64,000 bases of DNA from Tamarix chinensis (taxonomy: Eukaryota > Streptophyta > Magnoliopsida > Caryophyllales > Tamaricaceae). The notes under the pieces were generated by a model, which worked only from the letters and a program-made list of their open reading frames with translations, had not been told where the DNA came from and made no database searches. The position numbers and the translations under genes were made by a program. Below are positions 25,884 through 38,989 of this stretch, one piece after another. Where the stretch lies: positions 68,191,638 through 68,255,637 of the forward strand of contig CM060177.1 in the NCBI GenBank assembly GCA_030549775.1, in the 5' to 3' direction. Position 1 is the first letter of the stretch, and the number at the start of each line of letters is the position of its first letter.

Positions 25884-26569
25884 TATGACACCCCAGTTTC
25901 ATATTTTTTTACAAGATATAATAAAAAAGTAAAACCAAATAATAGTGATGAAACCACCATATCAAGCATATTAAGAACTGTGTATAGAACCTAATTTGTG
26001 CTAGATGCAAGGATATTCATAAAACCATAAGTGAAGTTAAGCCTTACAAACCATTTTATAAATATACTTATTTTAAAAGAGTTACAACTGCAATAAAGTC
26101 CTAGAAGATGGGGATGGGGTTTAACTACAATGGGAGAAGGTCCACAAAAATTAATCTAAAATAACCAATGAAAAAAGAACACTAGATAACCTAAAAAATC
26201 ATCTCAAACTTGGGGTGCCTTGGAGGGGACCCTCAAACTACTCCTACAAGGTATACAATACCCATTGAATAGGTAGGTGTTCATAGATTGAATATATTAG
26301 AATAAATGCATACTAAGTAGGATCTAATTGTTGCACATAAGCATGATTCATATGGAAGCTTGAAATAAAAAATATCTTCCATAAATAACATGAGGTTACA
26401 TGTAAAAATTCCACAATGAGATCATCACATACTATACAAGAAACCATCACCATAGATAACCATGTAGTCCTAAGCAACTTCATATGTATAAACCATAGCA
26501 TACTTATTGAACACCATTCTTACACAATAAACATAACAAACTCACACATAAACTCAAGATAATACTTGT

Positions 26570-27130
26570 ACTATCACTCAATAAAAAGGGTAGTGCACAT
26601 AATGCCCCTACCAACACATTAACAATGGTAATACATAGTAGTAACTACTGACTCTCCACAACATAGGTAGTGCATATAATGCAACTACCAAACTAATCAA
26701 AATAACAAAAGTAGTGAACATAACACAACTACTAACCCACAAATTCAACATTAAAGGGTAGTACACACAAGGTAATTACCAACATAATAACTATGGTGGT
26801 GCATAATGGTAAATACCAACTATCCCCAACATGTTCATCTCATAAATATTATCATAACCATAACAATCTCATACTCAAATAAATTGTACTATCTACAACT
26901 AACTAATCCAATCAAGGTAATTAGCACAACCATAAAAAATAAACATAGATTGACTAAACAAATATAGGTAGCTAACCACCAACTAACCCAATGTAGATTA
27001 CTAATACACCTCAACAATCATAGGTGGACTAAAACTACCAGTTGGTCTAATATAGATATCCAACACACCTCAAAAAACATAGCTGGACTAAAACCACTGG
27101 CTAACTTAATATAGATGGCCAACACACCCA
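26570..27130 (-). repeat. Tandem array of short inverted repeats in LTR J
   Basis: About five to eight units of the form GTAGTGCATATAATGCAACTACCAA on the plus strand. GTAGT can pair with ACTAC, and GCAT with ATGC, around a small loop. The units differ in sequence from those in A, B, D, H, I and K but occupy the same relative LTR position. Confidence 0.55.
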
Positions 27131-28250
27131 AATTAACTATATTTATTACTCGATATGGATCTAGACCTTGTAACCTAAGGATACCAAGATGCCTCATTCA
27201 AAGTGGTGTAAACCGGAGGTGATAAGATACACTAGTCATAAGGACATATAATACTAGTACCCTCATCCATGTAACTTGTGGAAATTGTGATCCATAGGTC
27301 ATATTAGCATACAAAGGTAATACAATAACTTCACTACAAAAGTTACTTAATATTTAAGTATTAATACTCCTTATAGGGCCTAGAGGATACCTATAGTAGT
27401 AATTTAGGCCCTTATAGGGGTACTAAGGCTCACTAGTGAATCCAGCCAAATAGACAAGTCTTACCTCTTCTTTAAGGTAGCTAATCATAGAGAGTAATCA
27501 TTTCCATCAAAAGATATTCCATTTTAATCATTGGTGTTTCAATCAAGAACAATATATTATTCACTAAGGAACACAAATGATACACATAAAATCTAAACAA
27601 CTCCTCCACTAAATTTGACCACTCAGGGTCATAATTAACTAGCAATAAAATTCTAAGGTTTGACATCTAGCCATAACCTGCGCAACACAACCATATTAGA
27701 TGAGTCACATCTCATTAGATATCAATAACACTTAAATGAATCCTAAGGATCCAAAATCATAACCCTAAATAAAATCAATAAATATTAAGGTAACATATCA
27801 TCACAATATGAAACTAGGCCACAAATCAAACCAAACAAATAATTTAGAAGGAATACAAGCCAAAATAATCCATAAAAATACTTTAAGATACAAAGAATAA
27901 CCTTTGAGGCCATGAAAGACCAAAATACAGTTTAAAGGTGTGAAACCTAATCCATAGGTTTAGACAACCCTAAAGGAGGGTAAAAATGTTAAAAACCACA
28001 CTATACCTTTAGAACCGAAATTAACAAAAAGTGTAGATATATTTACCTTAAACAAGTAAAAATAAGGACCCACATCAAATTTAAAAAAGAATACTATTCA
28101 TCACCCGATTTAAATGTTTTTTTATACCTAGAAGCATAAAAATAATAACCATAAAATATATTATTACTAAGAATTAATAGTAATTGGAAATCAATATTCA
28201 TGTTAATTAAATATTTATACAGATAAAATGATCAAATTTTGAATGTTATG

Positions 28251-28995
28251 TTCAATGTTTTAATCCAACAATCCTCTAAAGACATTATGGGTTAATTACT
28301 ACTTCACGAAGGAAGAGCACAACTATACTTGCTTTCTAAGTAGGTAGACAATTGACCACCTCGTGTACCCTATCCATATCTTAGATCCATCCTTCCAAGA
28401 TTACCAGATCCTCCTTATCAGCATAAATCAAATTATTGTGCCTAGAAACCCTTAGAAGCTAGTCTTTACAGACACCCTTCTATGGGTAATGCAGAGGTGG
28501 CAACATATGAGACTATAGCTGATGTTGTGCAAACTCCATGAGTGCCCCAAATGCTTGCACCAAGCATCTAACTCATCCTTTTATCGTAGTGGTGAGCTAG
28601 TTGCAAGATAGAAGCTGCATTGGATGGAAGGGGTCTCTAGCTTGTGAACACCTAAGACTAGAGCTGATGTTGTGCAAACTCCATGAATGCCTAAAATGCC
28701 TGCACCAAGCATCCAACTCATCCTTTCATTGTAGTGGTGAGCTGGTTGCAAGATAGAAGCTGCATTGGATGGAAGGGGTCTTTAGCTTGCGAACACGTAT
28801 TGCACATATGAACTTAGAAAGATTGCCTAGACTGCCCATCCTTGATTCCTCACAAGTTAATCCAAGTTTTTTCAGGATTAAGTTTTTCTCAAAATTAAAA
28901 AAAAAGTAGAATGATAAAATCAAATGAGGGATCATTTTATAACCAAAACTTGAAAACGAGATGGATTACTTAGAAACTAAGAATTGATACCAACT
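28251..28995 (-). other. Reduced interior of element J/K with a 145-bp tandem duplication
   Basis: Two direct copies, 28511-28655 and 28656-28800, begin GACTAtAGCTGATGTTG / GACTAgAGCTGATGTTG and share GTGCAAACTCCATGA, CACCAAGCATC, GTAGTGGTGAGCT and GATAGAAGCTGCATTGGATG. A minus-strand frame over 28935-28726 spans one copy but resembles no protein I know. The right end is the primer-site relic. No RT, integrase or knuckle was seen. Confidence 0.6.
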
Positions 28996-29649
28996 TATAA
29001 CACCCCAAATTTTACTATTAAAAAATCTGTTTTCCAATGGAAGCTTATAACCAATATACCGAATGTTACCACCATAATTGACATAAATCTAACTTACATG
29101 CCATCCTCTTTATATCAATTATAAGGCAAAAAAATTTAGAATACAAGCATAAGAAATATAGATTAGAAAAATTTCATAAACATAATAAGTGTTTTGGAGG
29201 CTAAATCTAAATAGGAGATCTAAATACATAAGTAAATATCCTAGAAAAATTTAAAGGGTATCTTGTTTTCAAACATGAATCCGATAATATAACTCTCCGA
29301 TTCCCGAACCCCAAACATGATATAATCAATTTTTCCTTCAAGTTATCATATGTAACATCATCATCTAGCTGGTCCTCAATAACTTGCACAAACTCAAATG
29401 AGTCCTTTGCTTTTGGGAATGAATAACACCCATGAAAAGGGTAATCAGTATACTATATACCAATCAAGAGACAACACTGTCAATTAAAGGATATAGCTAG
29501 ATATATATATTCACAATATAGAATAAACACCCATGTAACACACAAATAATATCATAAGGTAGGTACCATTTCAGGCCTCTCTATTAGATATAAAAATTTC
29601 ATATTCTTAAATTGGTTGAACAATATGAGGCATCACTTAAGGATAATAC

Positions 29650-29990
29650 ATGTAAGCCACTATTATCATCCAGTAGAATAGACCCAACATCCCTCAAGGT
29701 AAAATGCATTTGAGCCACTATTAGTAAACTAGTGGAATGGTCTGAAGCACCTCTTATGTATAAAACACTTGAGCTACTATTATTGTCTAATGGAATAGAC
29801 CTAACACCTCAGTCCTAACTCACATAATCTTCTACTTTAAATTATTAATATCTTATCCATTAGGTTACTTATCTTAATTATTATTAATTTTCATGTTGGG
29901 TTTAGTACCTAACTATTATTAATCTAGTGGAACAGATTGATGCACCTCATACAACAAAACACTCTTAAGCCACCATTATCATCTAGTGCA
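29650..29990 (-). repeat. Inverted-repeat array in LTR K
   Basis: Units such as CCACTATTAGTAAACTAGTGG and CCACTATTATCATCTAGTG, each followed by GAATRGACC..CACCTC. In the clearest unit CCACTA pairs with TAGTGG. This is the minus-strand form of the arrays in A, B and D. Confidence 0.65.
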
Positions 29991-31129
29991 ATGAACTCAT
30001 AAAATACCTTGGCCCCACTTATATAATCATTCACTTTATATGATTAATGTTTTATTCATGATTCATTTGAAAATTAAACAACATGTTTAAAGCAAGTAAA
30101 GCACATCATAAAGATCTTAAGGTTCTTTTTTATAGTTAATACCCCTTTTATTCCTTAGAAAACCTTAATATCACATTTTAGTATACTCCTCTTCTATTAC
30201 TCTTTTATCCAAAAAAAAATAGTACTTCCTTCTCAATTATCATCATCATTATCAACAACGACAATATACTAAAATTTCATGGCCTAACTCTAAGGTCTTG
30301 CCTATGCAATCATAACCATATCCCTAATGTTACTGTTCCCTGGGGTATATAAACCATAGTTTTTACAAGTACGTCATGACTTTTTTTTTTGGGATCATAG
30401 AGTGACCATATTCAATGTGTATTTCTAAAACACCTATACTCACAATATATCCAATTTTTGTGTCTCTCTCTACTCTCTCACACATGTGATAATAACCTTC
30501 CCATTATAGGGTTACTATTCCTAAATCAAGCCATATTCATATATTATTAATTATAGGTCATTCATGACTGCTCTAAACAATTAATATAAATTCCTTAGCA
30601 TATTTTAGGTACTATAACACATTAAAATATCCAGATTCTTGTATTAAACCCATAGAGACCAAAATGCCCTTATTTCATACAGATCTTATATGTTCTGATA
30701 TCATTATCTCCAAACCCTCTATTTATCACCATATACCTTATTATACTTATTTCCCCACTTATTATACCTCATTAACCTATATTACAACCCTAATCACACT
30801 GAGGGTTTCACATGGAATATTATTACATCGGTACCACACAACTCTTAATTTACGTATTTTTCCATCATTTGATATCAAATCTCATATCATAGCATAAAAA
30901 TCGTATGTTCAATCACATGATAAAAATAACATGGTATAATATAAAATCATACTTAACACTTAGAATCCAAAAATCCTAGACTACGATAAGTATCTTTACT
31001 AAAGCAGCTCTAGTCTCTAAGCATGGGTGTATCACCTAGAATAAAAATGTATACAATTTACACTTAATAATTTAACCTAAAGAAAAATAAAGTAAGGGAT
31101 AGGGAATAGAATAAAGATAATAAAAAATG

Positions 31130-31980
31130 GGTGGCTTAGGGAGAGTGGTGCGTGACGATGTTCATGATGGTGGCATAGTGGCTAAGGTGGTGGTGATGGT
31201 GGAGGTGGAGGATTGAGTGAGGGTTTGTAGTAAGGTTTGAGGTGGTGGTGGTGCTTAGACTAATGGGAACCAATGATAATGAGTGGTAGTGGTGATGATG
31301 GTCAAGCATACGGGTGGCAAAGCCGATGATGATGGTAGCTTTGGGGAGGGTAGTTATTTGTTAAGGACGGTTGATGGTCGGGGAGTGGTGTGGAGCTGGT
31401 GGGGCGATGGTAGGGAAGTGGTGGTGGCTTGTAGTGGAATTCTAAGTTGGAAGTGGTGGCTAGTGGTGGTTCGGGTCAGAAGGAAAGATGGTGGCCAAGA
31501 CGGAATGGAGGAAAAAAGAAAAAGAAAGAGCTTGATGTGGTAAGGATGGTGTTGGATTGTCCTAAAAGGTAGGAAGGAAAAGGAAGGGAGCTTAGCTAGG
31601 ATGATGGGTGATGGTAAGGGAGGCATTTCTGGTGGCAACAGGCAATGGTAGTGAGGAGAAATAAAATAAAGTGCTAGGCGGGGTGTGTCATGACAGGAAA
31701 TGAAAGAAGGAAAAGGAGACGGGCAAGAGGGAGTGCATGGGTGTAGATATATGTATATTCATATATAAAGGGACAATCGGGAGGAAATAGGGATGATGAA
31801 AGGTGGAAGGCCATGGCTCACCATGTAGTAAAGGAAGGGCTAGGGTGCATGGTGGGGTTAGGACAAGGCTGTAGGGTGTTGGTAGGGTAGGGATGTAGGG
31901 TCTATGCAAGGTTGGTGGTTGTAAGGTGTGGGGTGGCTCTGCATAGTTGAGGAAGGAAAGGGAGGGTGATATGCATAAGG
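31130..31980 (-). other. Purine-rich block of LTR K (pyrimidine-rich in LTR sense)
   Basis: G/A-rich with GGTGGTGG runs. It is the counterpart of the pyrimidine-rich block near the 5' end of LTRs A, D and E. Open frames here on either strand come from low complexity. Confidence 0.6.
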
Positions 31981-31987
31981 TACTACA

Positions 31988-32075
31988 ATCTTGGAAAATG
32001 TTTTGATTCTAACTTTTAATATCAGCTCAAACCATTTAAGATTGAAAAATATTTTGAAAACACTATAATAATAAC
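31988..32075 (-). mobile_element. Short leftover interior of element I with primer-site relic
   Basis: The right end (about 32062-32076), TATAATAATAACTT, aligns with TATGATACCAACTT, the reverse-complement primer site plus spacer found beside G1. Nothing else was recognised. Confidence 0.35.
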
Positions 32076-32924
32076 TTAAACACTCCCATAATTCACTACT
32101 GAAAAATTTTATTTTGAAAAGTTTTATGTGGAAGAAAGTATAGTAAATTTTGGTGTGCTACTACCACACATAGTACTAGACCGGTTTTCTTCCACCATTC
32201 TGATACTAAGTACTATAGCTGAAAACATAATTTACTTAAACTTCAACGATACATTTACAAATCAGAGTATCGTAATAGTTAGGAAGGTTGACTCACCTTC
32301 CAAAGAAAACCCACTAGTTGTGGTTACAAAGAAAATGTTAGTAGAAATAAATACAAAAGGTTTTAAGAGTGACATAGAAAGACTTCCCGGTTCAATACAT
32401 CTGTCAAGATGCCAGATAACCCTATGTTCACAATCTTGAAGGGAGTTTGTGAACTAACCTATAAAATCCACTATCCATTGAATAAGTATGGGCCCAAGAA
32501 AAAAAATCCCTTTGTTATTATGGCATTGAGTAACCTAATAGATGAGATTAATATGCAAGGCTCACATGCAACACATTGAACATATGATAATGGAATAGTA
32601 CATATATTATTTGAAATGCAACAATTATTCAGATAGCTAAATACATTAGATCATATGAATGCTCATACACTTAGAAGTAATGAAACTTATTATTGGAACA
32701 TTCAAGCGATGCTATTTGTAGTATAATTAGAGAGTCATAAAATCCTCAACGGGAAGACCAACTTACATAATCAACCCACAAAACTTCTCAACAACATCAC
32801 ACCAAGAATGCCATAAACATTAGTAGTGACTATTAGTTCATTTATTATTATATATAATCTAGCCATTAGTGTCATAATTAGTCATCTTTTGGATTACATC
32901 CATGTGAGTTTGGGGCCCCTACTA

Positions 32925-33430
32925 TTATGACTAGTAGACCAGTAATCGTGAAATCTAAGACAATATATTCCTAACCACTATTATGACCAATGGACCGGTA
33001 AACCTGATATAATCTAGGGTAAAATACTCATGACCACTATTATAATCGGTGAACTCCTAAATATAATACAATCTAGGAAAAAAACACTCTTGACCACTGT
33101 TATAACTGGTGGAATAGTAAATATCTTACAAATGGTCCCAAGCCACATGGTGTTCCACTGTAAGTGATTAGTATCTTTTCCATAGATTAATATCACCCAA
33201 GAGTTTCATTATTTGAGCTCGAGACTCTCACTATACTTATTGGTGGACTGGTAACTAGGGAATCTAGGGCAGCACGCTCCTGACCACTAATATGACTGGT
33301 GGACTAGTAAATAGAATATAATCCAAGACAGAATACTCCCAACCGCCATCATGACTAGTGGATTAGTAAATATAATAAAATTTAGGGCAGGAAGTTCCAA
33401 AACACTATTATGAGTAGTGGACTAGTAAAT
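32925..33430 (-). repeat. Inverted-repeat array in LTR I
   Basis: Six or more units of about 60 bp with GACCACTATTATgACyrGTGGACYRGTAAAT, each followed by ATAATMYAGGRYARAAYAYTC. CCACTAT faces GTGG within each unit. Corresponds to the arrays in H and D. Confidence 0.7.
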
Positions 33431-34234
33431 ATCCCACACATGAGCTCTGCTCAATGATCTTCTACTTTAGGTGATTAGTGTCTTATTTATATCTTATTTG
33501 TTCATATATCACACACACATAGGGACCATATTAGACTCTTGGCCTACTACAACCCCAGCCAATCCTAACCTTATGGAAAGCCTACTTTCCTAAACCGAGA
33601 TATCCACGCCCTAATGATCCCTTGAGTCCCCAAAAGTATCCACCAACCCAAACATACCATCAAAACCCCTTTTCTCATGGGTCATAACCCATTTCCCCCC
33701 GCTCCTCACATGTGATAGCAATCGGCCTGTAGGGTTAATCCTCCAAACACTAGTTTCCCCCAAAAGGCCCTAACCCCTTCTCTACTACTTATTTGGCCCT
33801 AAACTTCCACAACTAATCATATGTTACCATGATAAGCCATCCCATAGGGTATTGAAGCCTAACTCTCCCATTTTTCTCATATGATACTAACCTTCCAAAT
33901 CGGACATTTCTAGAAACCCTGATTATACTCCTTTGGTAGCCTCTCATCCTTTTACACTCCATAGGATAACTAAATGTGCAAGCTGCTTGGCCATGTCATT
34001 ATTTACCCCCATATCCATTCATAGTAACCAAGCTTATTCTTCTCACCCATGGCCATAACTCCTTAGGGTTTGACCTGCCCCATATGTGTTCACTAGAATG
34101 ATCACCCTAATACATGCACAAACTAATAAAAGCCCTTAAGCTATGTAACATTGATAACCATGATGAAAGAGATGATACTAAGACCATAAATCTCTATCCT
34201 CACATCCAACACCAATTAACACTTATCATGTAGG

Positions 34235-34870
34235 TTTATTAGCATAATCACCATTGCACCCTCAAATTTACCAAAATACCCCTAGGCCATATAAATTCAC
34301 CATTCATGCAGACACATATATTACTAATGCCACCAAACTATATCTTCATACTTAGCACCCGTTATTACCTAGCAAGCACATTTATTAGGATAATCATCCT
34401 TATTCTTCAAAATTACAAAAATGCCGCTATACCATATGATATCACCATATATGGCAAAATATATATTACTAATGCCACCAAACCTAATTTTCATTCTTAA
34501 CACCAATGATTACTCAACATGCACATTTTTTAATATAATCACCCTTGCATCTTCAAAGTTATAAAAATGCCCCAATACAATATAATGTTACAATTTATGC
34601 CCAAATATGTAATACTAATACTACCAAACCTTATTTTCATACTTAACACCAATTATTACTTAGCATGCACATTTACTAGTGTAATCACCCTTGCACCTTT
34701 AAAATTACCAAAATTCCCCTATACCATATAATGTCACCCATTTATGTCAAAAAATGTAATACTAATGCCACCAAACCTTATTTTCATGCTTAACACCACA
34801 TAACACTTAGCTACCACATTTATTGGAATTATCACCATGATATATGAACATTTACCAAAATACCCCTAGA
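34235..34870. repeat. Tandem array, about 146-bp period, in LTR I
   Basis: The anchor ACTAATGCCACCAAAC occurs at 34323, 34468, 34614 (as ACTAATACTACC) and 34761, spacings of 145, 146 and 147. Each unit also carries TTACCAAAATgCCCCTAtACCATATAATgTCACC. About 4.5 diverged copies. Confidence 0.85.
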
Positions 34871-35280
34871 CCCAAAATTATTGATATTCATGCTAAATCA
34901 TATGTTTATGATACACCAACTATTTACCTCCATTCCTAGCATTATTTAGAAACAAATGGGCACCTATACTAGGGTTAGATATCATGATGGGTCTATATGA
35001 CCAAAAAGGCCTTTAGGACTCATAGTAGTAAGATTTTTATTACAAATGTCCACATATACTTACATCATTACTACTCAACCTTATATTCACCCCTTTCACA
35101 CACATAACCATAGTATCACAGACCATCTATTATCAGTAGGATTAGTGACAAAGAATACTTGTGTTGCTTGTGGTGTCAAGATGAATGGGTCTTGTTTATG
35201 CCCTATCCTATTGAGATCTACTAATGTGAATCCACCTTTATATTTAACCCCATAGCTATTATCAACCAATCTGCAATCAA

Positions 35281-35849
35281 ATATAGGGCCTCTAAATAAA
35301 ATTTAATCCAACTCCCATATCTATTTTGTCACACCATACTAATCCATATATGTATAAGTCATATTCTTATCCTTCGCAATAGCAACATGCATTACCTCAG
35401 CCATTGAAGTCCTCCCACTGTATAGCATTTTACTCTTCTTATCTTGTTATTTTGTATAAAAAGTGTAACCATTAATCACATAATTAATATATGAAAAATT
35501 TTATAACGAGGTTTTTGAGACAATTAATGTAGGGTTTTGAAAATTGAAGTTGGGGAAAGTTCGATGAGTTGAATGATGTGGTCTCTTAGCCAATCGATAA
35601 ATAAAATATTACTTTTATTGGTTTTTCATTTTTCAATCTTTGATGGATTTTTAATCCTTAAAGAAAGTATATGGTCTTCAATATACAGCTGAACATTATC
35701 ACTATTGTATAATACATATAGATGTGCTTTAAGGAACATGCCAGGGTCTACAGGCTAAAATTGTTTTTCTTAATACCCTATCCTTCAATTTTTTCATATA
35801 TGTCAAGACTTAGGAAAACTAAGACCTTTAGCATTTGATAGGTATCAAG
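35281..35849. other. Unassigned AT-rich stretch between LTR I and the CACTA remnant
   Basis: No gene or repeat boundary recognised. It may be the 3' end of the CACTA transposase gene or the truncated end of LTR I. Confidence 0.3.
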
Positions 35850-37475
35850 TGCAAAATTCAATTGCATCTTCTATTAGGTAACTTTCAACAATGCATCCTT
35901 CTGTCCAATATTGATTCTTCATATAACCTTTTATCAACTTCATAAACTGCTCAAAGGGTTACATTCTATGCCCATAAATAGGTCCTACCATTTTTATCTC
36001 ATAAACTAAATGAATAGTTAGATTTGCCATAATAATGAAGAAGAAGGGTGGAAAGTACATTTCAATCTAGCATAAAGTAATCACAATCCCCTCTTTGTAA
36101 GGAATCTAAACTATCAGGATGTATGACTTTATAGCAGACAATGTTAAAGAACTAACAAAGCCTCATGATAGTAATTCAAACACAATTCGGCCAAATTCCA
36201 CATATCGGTTTCAGCAACAAATGCTATATCAATATATGACAATCACGAGACTTCATGTTAATTAATTTCAACTCTTTTATTGCCATGAGCCTTCTAACAT
36301 TTGAAGAATACCCTTCCAGAACCTTGACTTTGTTAAAGAATTCCCAAAATAAAATTCTCTTTTCTAGAGAGTTTATGACATGCTAGTGATAAATATAGTA
36401 TTCTTCCATTGTCTCTTGGTGTCAGTTTCTGTCTAATACCCGTTTCTTTCATATATATTCGAGCATTGATGCCATATTTAGTCTTTCATGAAACATTAAG
36501 ACTGACACATATATTTTTCTCAATATTCATCACATCAATGGCATATCTCACATACAGAGATTCCTAATAAGGAAGGTTGAAGATTATAAACATAAATTGG
36601 TGGAAGCTTATCTTTATTCTTTTCCTAAACTTGACACTCAAATGCTTCATCTTCAAATACACTTGTTGACCTATCAATTGGATTGGTGCCTTCCCTTATT
36701 CTTGAAAACTATTCAACGCTTTCCTTTGCCTACGATAATGATCTTTGGTAAAAATCTATGATATCCAAAAAAGACAGTCTTACATCCATGTGTTAGCTAA
36801 AAAATGTAGTATTTTCCTCACATATTGGGCATGCATAATGACCTTTCATACTATAGCCAACAAAGTTATCATAAGCTGGAAAATCATTTATACTACATAA
36901 TAACATTGCTCTCCAACTGAATTTTCTTCACTAGATGTATCAAATACTTCAATGCCCATATCCCACAAGAACTTTAAATCATTAATTAAAGGTGCCAAAT
37001 AACGTCAGTATCATTCCTTAGTTGGTTTAGCCCTAAAATGAGTAAAGAAAACATTATATTCTTGTATTTCATATAGAGGCACAGAGGTAGATTGTATATA
37101 ACCAAAATCACAGCCTATATACTATAGTTTCCTTGATTTTGTGGATTAATTCCATTTATAGAAAGCTCAAGGCACATGTTTCTTTCTTCTTTACCAAATT
37201 CAAGGAGCAAGCCATCAATCATCATCTATTGTGGAGAGTTAGATGGATGTTTAAGAACCCCATCATCCATGTTCTTATCAGCATGCTATCTCAAGTTCTT
37301 GGCATTTTTAACATCATTAAACATCTGCCTGAATCTTGATATTATAGGAAAATACCATTACACCTTAGCTAATACCTTGTTCTTCTTATATCCTAGTGCT
37401 TTGTATTTAGGATTAGGACAACTATCCAAAGGAACATTCTCATTGAGAAATAAAATATAATCAGTAGGGCATGTA
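35850..37475 (-). pseudogene. CACTA (En/Spm) transposase remnant, TNP2 / Transposase_21 type
   Basis: Reading the minus strand from 37475 leftwards, TNP2 landmarks appear in the expected order, with stops and frame changes between them. They are CPNPKYKALGYKKN, then V.WYFPIISRFRQMF and NAKNLR.HADKN (about 37440-37270), DDGVLKHPSNSPQ (about 37260-37215), ILVIYNLPLCLYMK (about 37100-37060), LEMYFPPSFF (about 36062-36034), FEQFMKLIKGYMKNQ (about 35965-35920) and GCIVESYLIEDAIEFC (about 35905-35855). The last three belong to the DUF4218 region. In intact elements this transposase cuts CACTA-type ends. The N-terminal part is missing: LTR H starts at 37476, within the gene. No CACTA ends were found. 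Confidence 0.82.
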
Positions 37476-38199
37476 TATAACACCCCCAAAATTCACTACT
37501 GAAATTTTTTTTATTATTTAAAATTTAATGGAAGCAAAAAGAAAACACCGTGAATTTCGGAGATACTACTGCCACACTTAGTACCAAATCAGTTTCCTCT
37601 TATCATTCTAGTACCAAGTGTTAAGGCTAAAATAAACACTGTATGATTCACACAAATTCATTTTCATCTAAATCAGAGTAGCACATTAAACTCCTTACAA
37701 GAATAAGACTTAGTAATGGTAGTTATAAAATAAGGAATAAATTTAAACAAGGAAAAGGAAGGTGAAAGAGTGAAACCCTAAAGTTTCCTAGATAACCCTT
37801 ATGCTTTTTTTCGTTGCCTACTTGAATATCACTTATAATGGACATGTTCCCATTAAATAGGTAGGAGCCCACAAATAGAACTCTTAAGTACTATGGTATT
37901 GAGTAATGCTTTTAAACCAAATTGAAAAATAGGCCTGCATGCAACACATCACGCATAAATAGTATAAAATGATAACATATGGACTAATACACCATTTAAC
38001 ACCACACATACAACAAGAAATACATAACACAACATCCACGTACTTAACAAATCCATCACGTACCCAATAAGGACAAGCACTAAAGCCAAACTCATGCCAT
38101 TTCAATAGGTCATAACATGAAATTAGTAATTTTGGTCTTAAGCCATTAATTAATTATTATTCAATGTTTGTCTTTGAATTATATCCATGTGAGTGCGGG

Positions 38200-38545
38200 A
38201 ACCCCACAATTATAGCTGGTATAATGGAAACATATAGCGCAACACGCACCTGACCATTATTATTCACCGGTGGATTGGTCTCCAAGGCTCCCTACACTAG
38301 ACCACTATTATTCGCCAGTGGACCACTCTGGCCTCGACTCACATGGTATTTCACTGTAAGTCATTAGTGTCTTCTTGTAATTTATTAATGTCCCACGTTT
38401 GGTTTATTGAGCTTAGGATCCCCCCTCTATTATAGATGATGGTTCAGAAATATACATGGAAGCATGCACCTGACCACTATTATTTGTCGGTGGATTGATC
38501 GGTCCACAAGACATCTTGCGCCTGGCCACTATTACTCCGGTGGAT
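38200..38545 (-). repeat. Inverted-repeat array in LTR H
   Basis: Units GACCATTATTATTCACCGGTGG, GACCACTATTATTCGCCAGTGG, GACCACTATTATTTGTCGGTGG and GCCACTATTACTCCGGTGG. In the best unit CCACT pairs with AGTGG. Spacers carry GCACCTG or GCGCCTG. Confidence 0.75.
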
Positions 38546-38989
38546 CAGTTTGGGCCCATCTCAATAATCTTTCACTTTATGTTATTAGTATTTTATTAAG
38601 GTCCTATTCAACTGGTTCATTTATTCAATTCGAGGGAAGAGGAAAATATCACAATTCTAGAGACACAACCGTAGAATCAAGCATTCCATATTAAGGATCG
38701 TAGTATAGACAAAACCCTAACACGTACTTCAAACATATCTAACACATGTTTCCACGTACACTTACTAACCAGACACCCCTTGCATAATTATAATATAACA
38801 CCATATCACCCCCTCTAATTATCTATCTAACCCTAAGTTATGCCATGTTCTTGTGATACTCCCTACTTATCAAATACCCTTATCTTATTATTTAATGTTA
38901 CTTGTGTCTTATTATAAAACTCATTTAATCCAGTGACATGTTAAACATAAGTTATTGATTTACTCCCATCATCTTTACAAAATTACTGA

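Larger units (their letters stand above)
25884..31987 (-). mobile_element. Minus-strand LTR element J/K with reduced interior
   Basis: On the minus strand: 5' LTR K (31987-28996), primer site at 28992-28984 (plus strand TTGATACCA), interior of about 745 bp, then 3' LTR J (28250-25884). The LTR ends are mutated (TATAACACCCC at 28996; TATGACACCCC at 25884; GGTACTACA at 31987). The flanking 5-mers (TAGGG / ATCTT) do not match, so treating J and K as one element rests on their orientation, primer site and spacing. The short interior resembles that of element C. Confidence 0.5.
32076..35280 (-). mobile_element. Minus-strand LTR I (right end truncated)
   Basis: It opens with a decayed LTR end (TTAAACACTCCC at 32076). 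It shares ATTCACTACTGAA, CCACTACTACCACA, GGCATTGAGTAA and ACATCCATGTGAGT blocks with LTR H. It contains the inverted-repeat array at 32925-33430 and a 146-bp tandem array at 34235-34870. No terminal GGTATTACA was found, so the right limit is approximate. Frames such as 32128-32439 lie in the conserved LTR 3' region and are not considered genes. Confidence 0.6.

Noticed and set aside
32128..32439. 103-codon frame that looks less biased than most
   Set aside because: It lies wholly in the conserved 3' region of minus-strand LTR I (homologous to 37500-37740 in H, where the frame is not kept).
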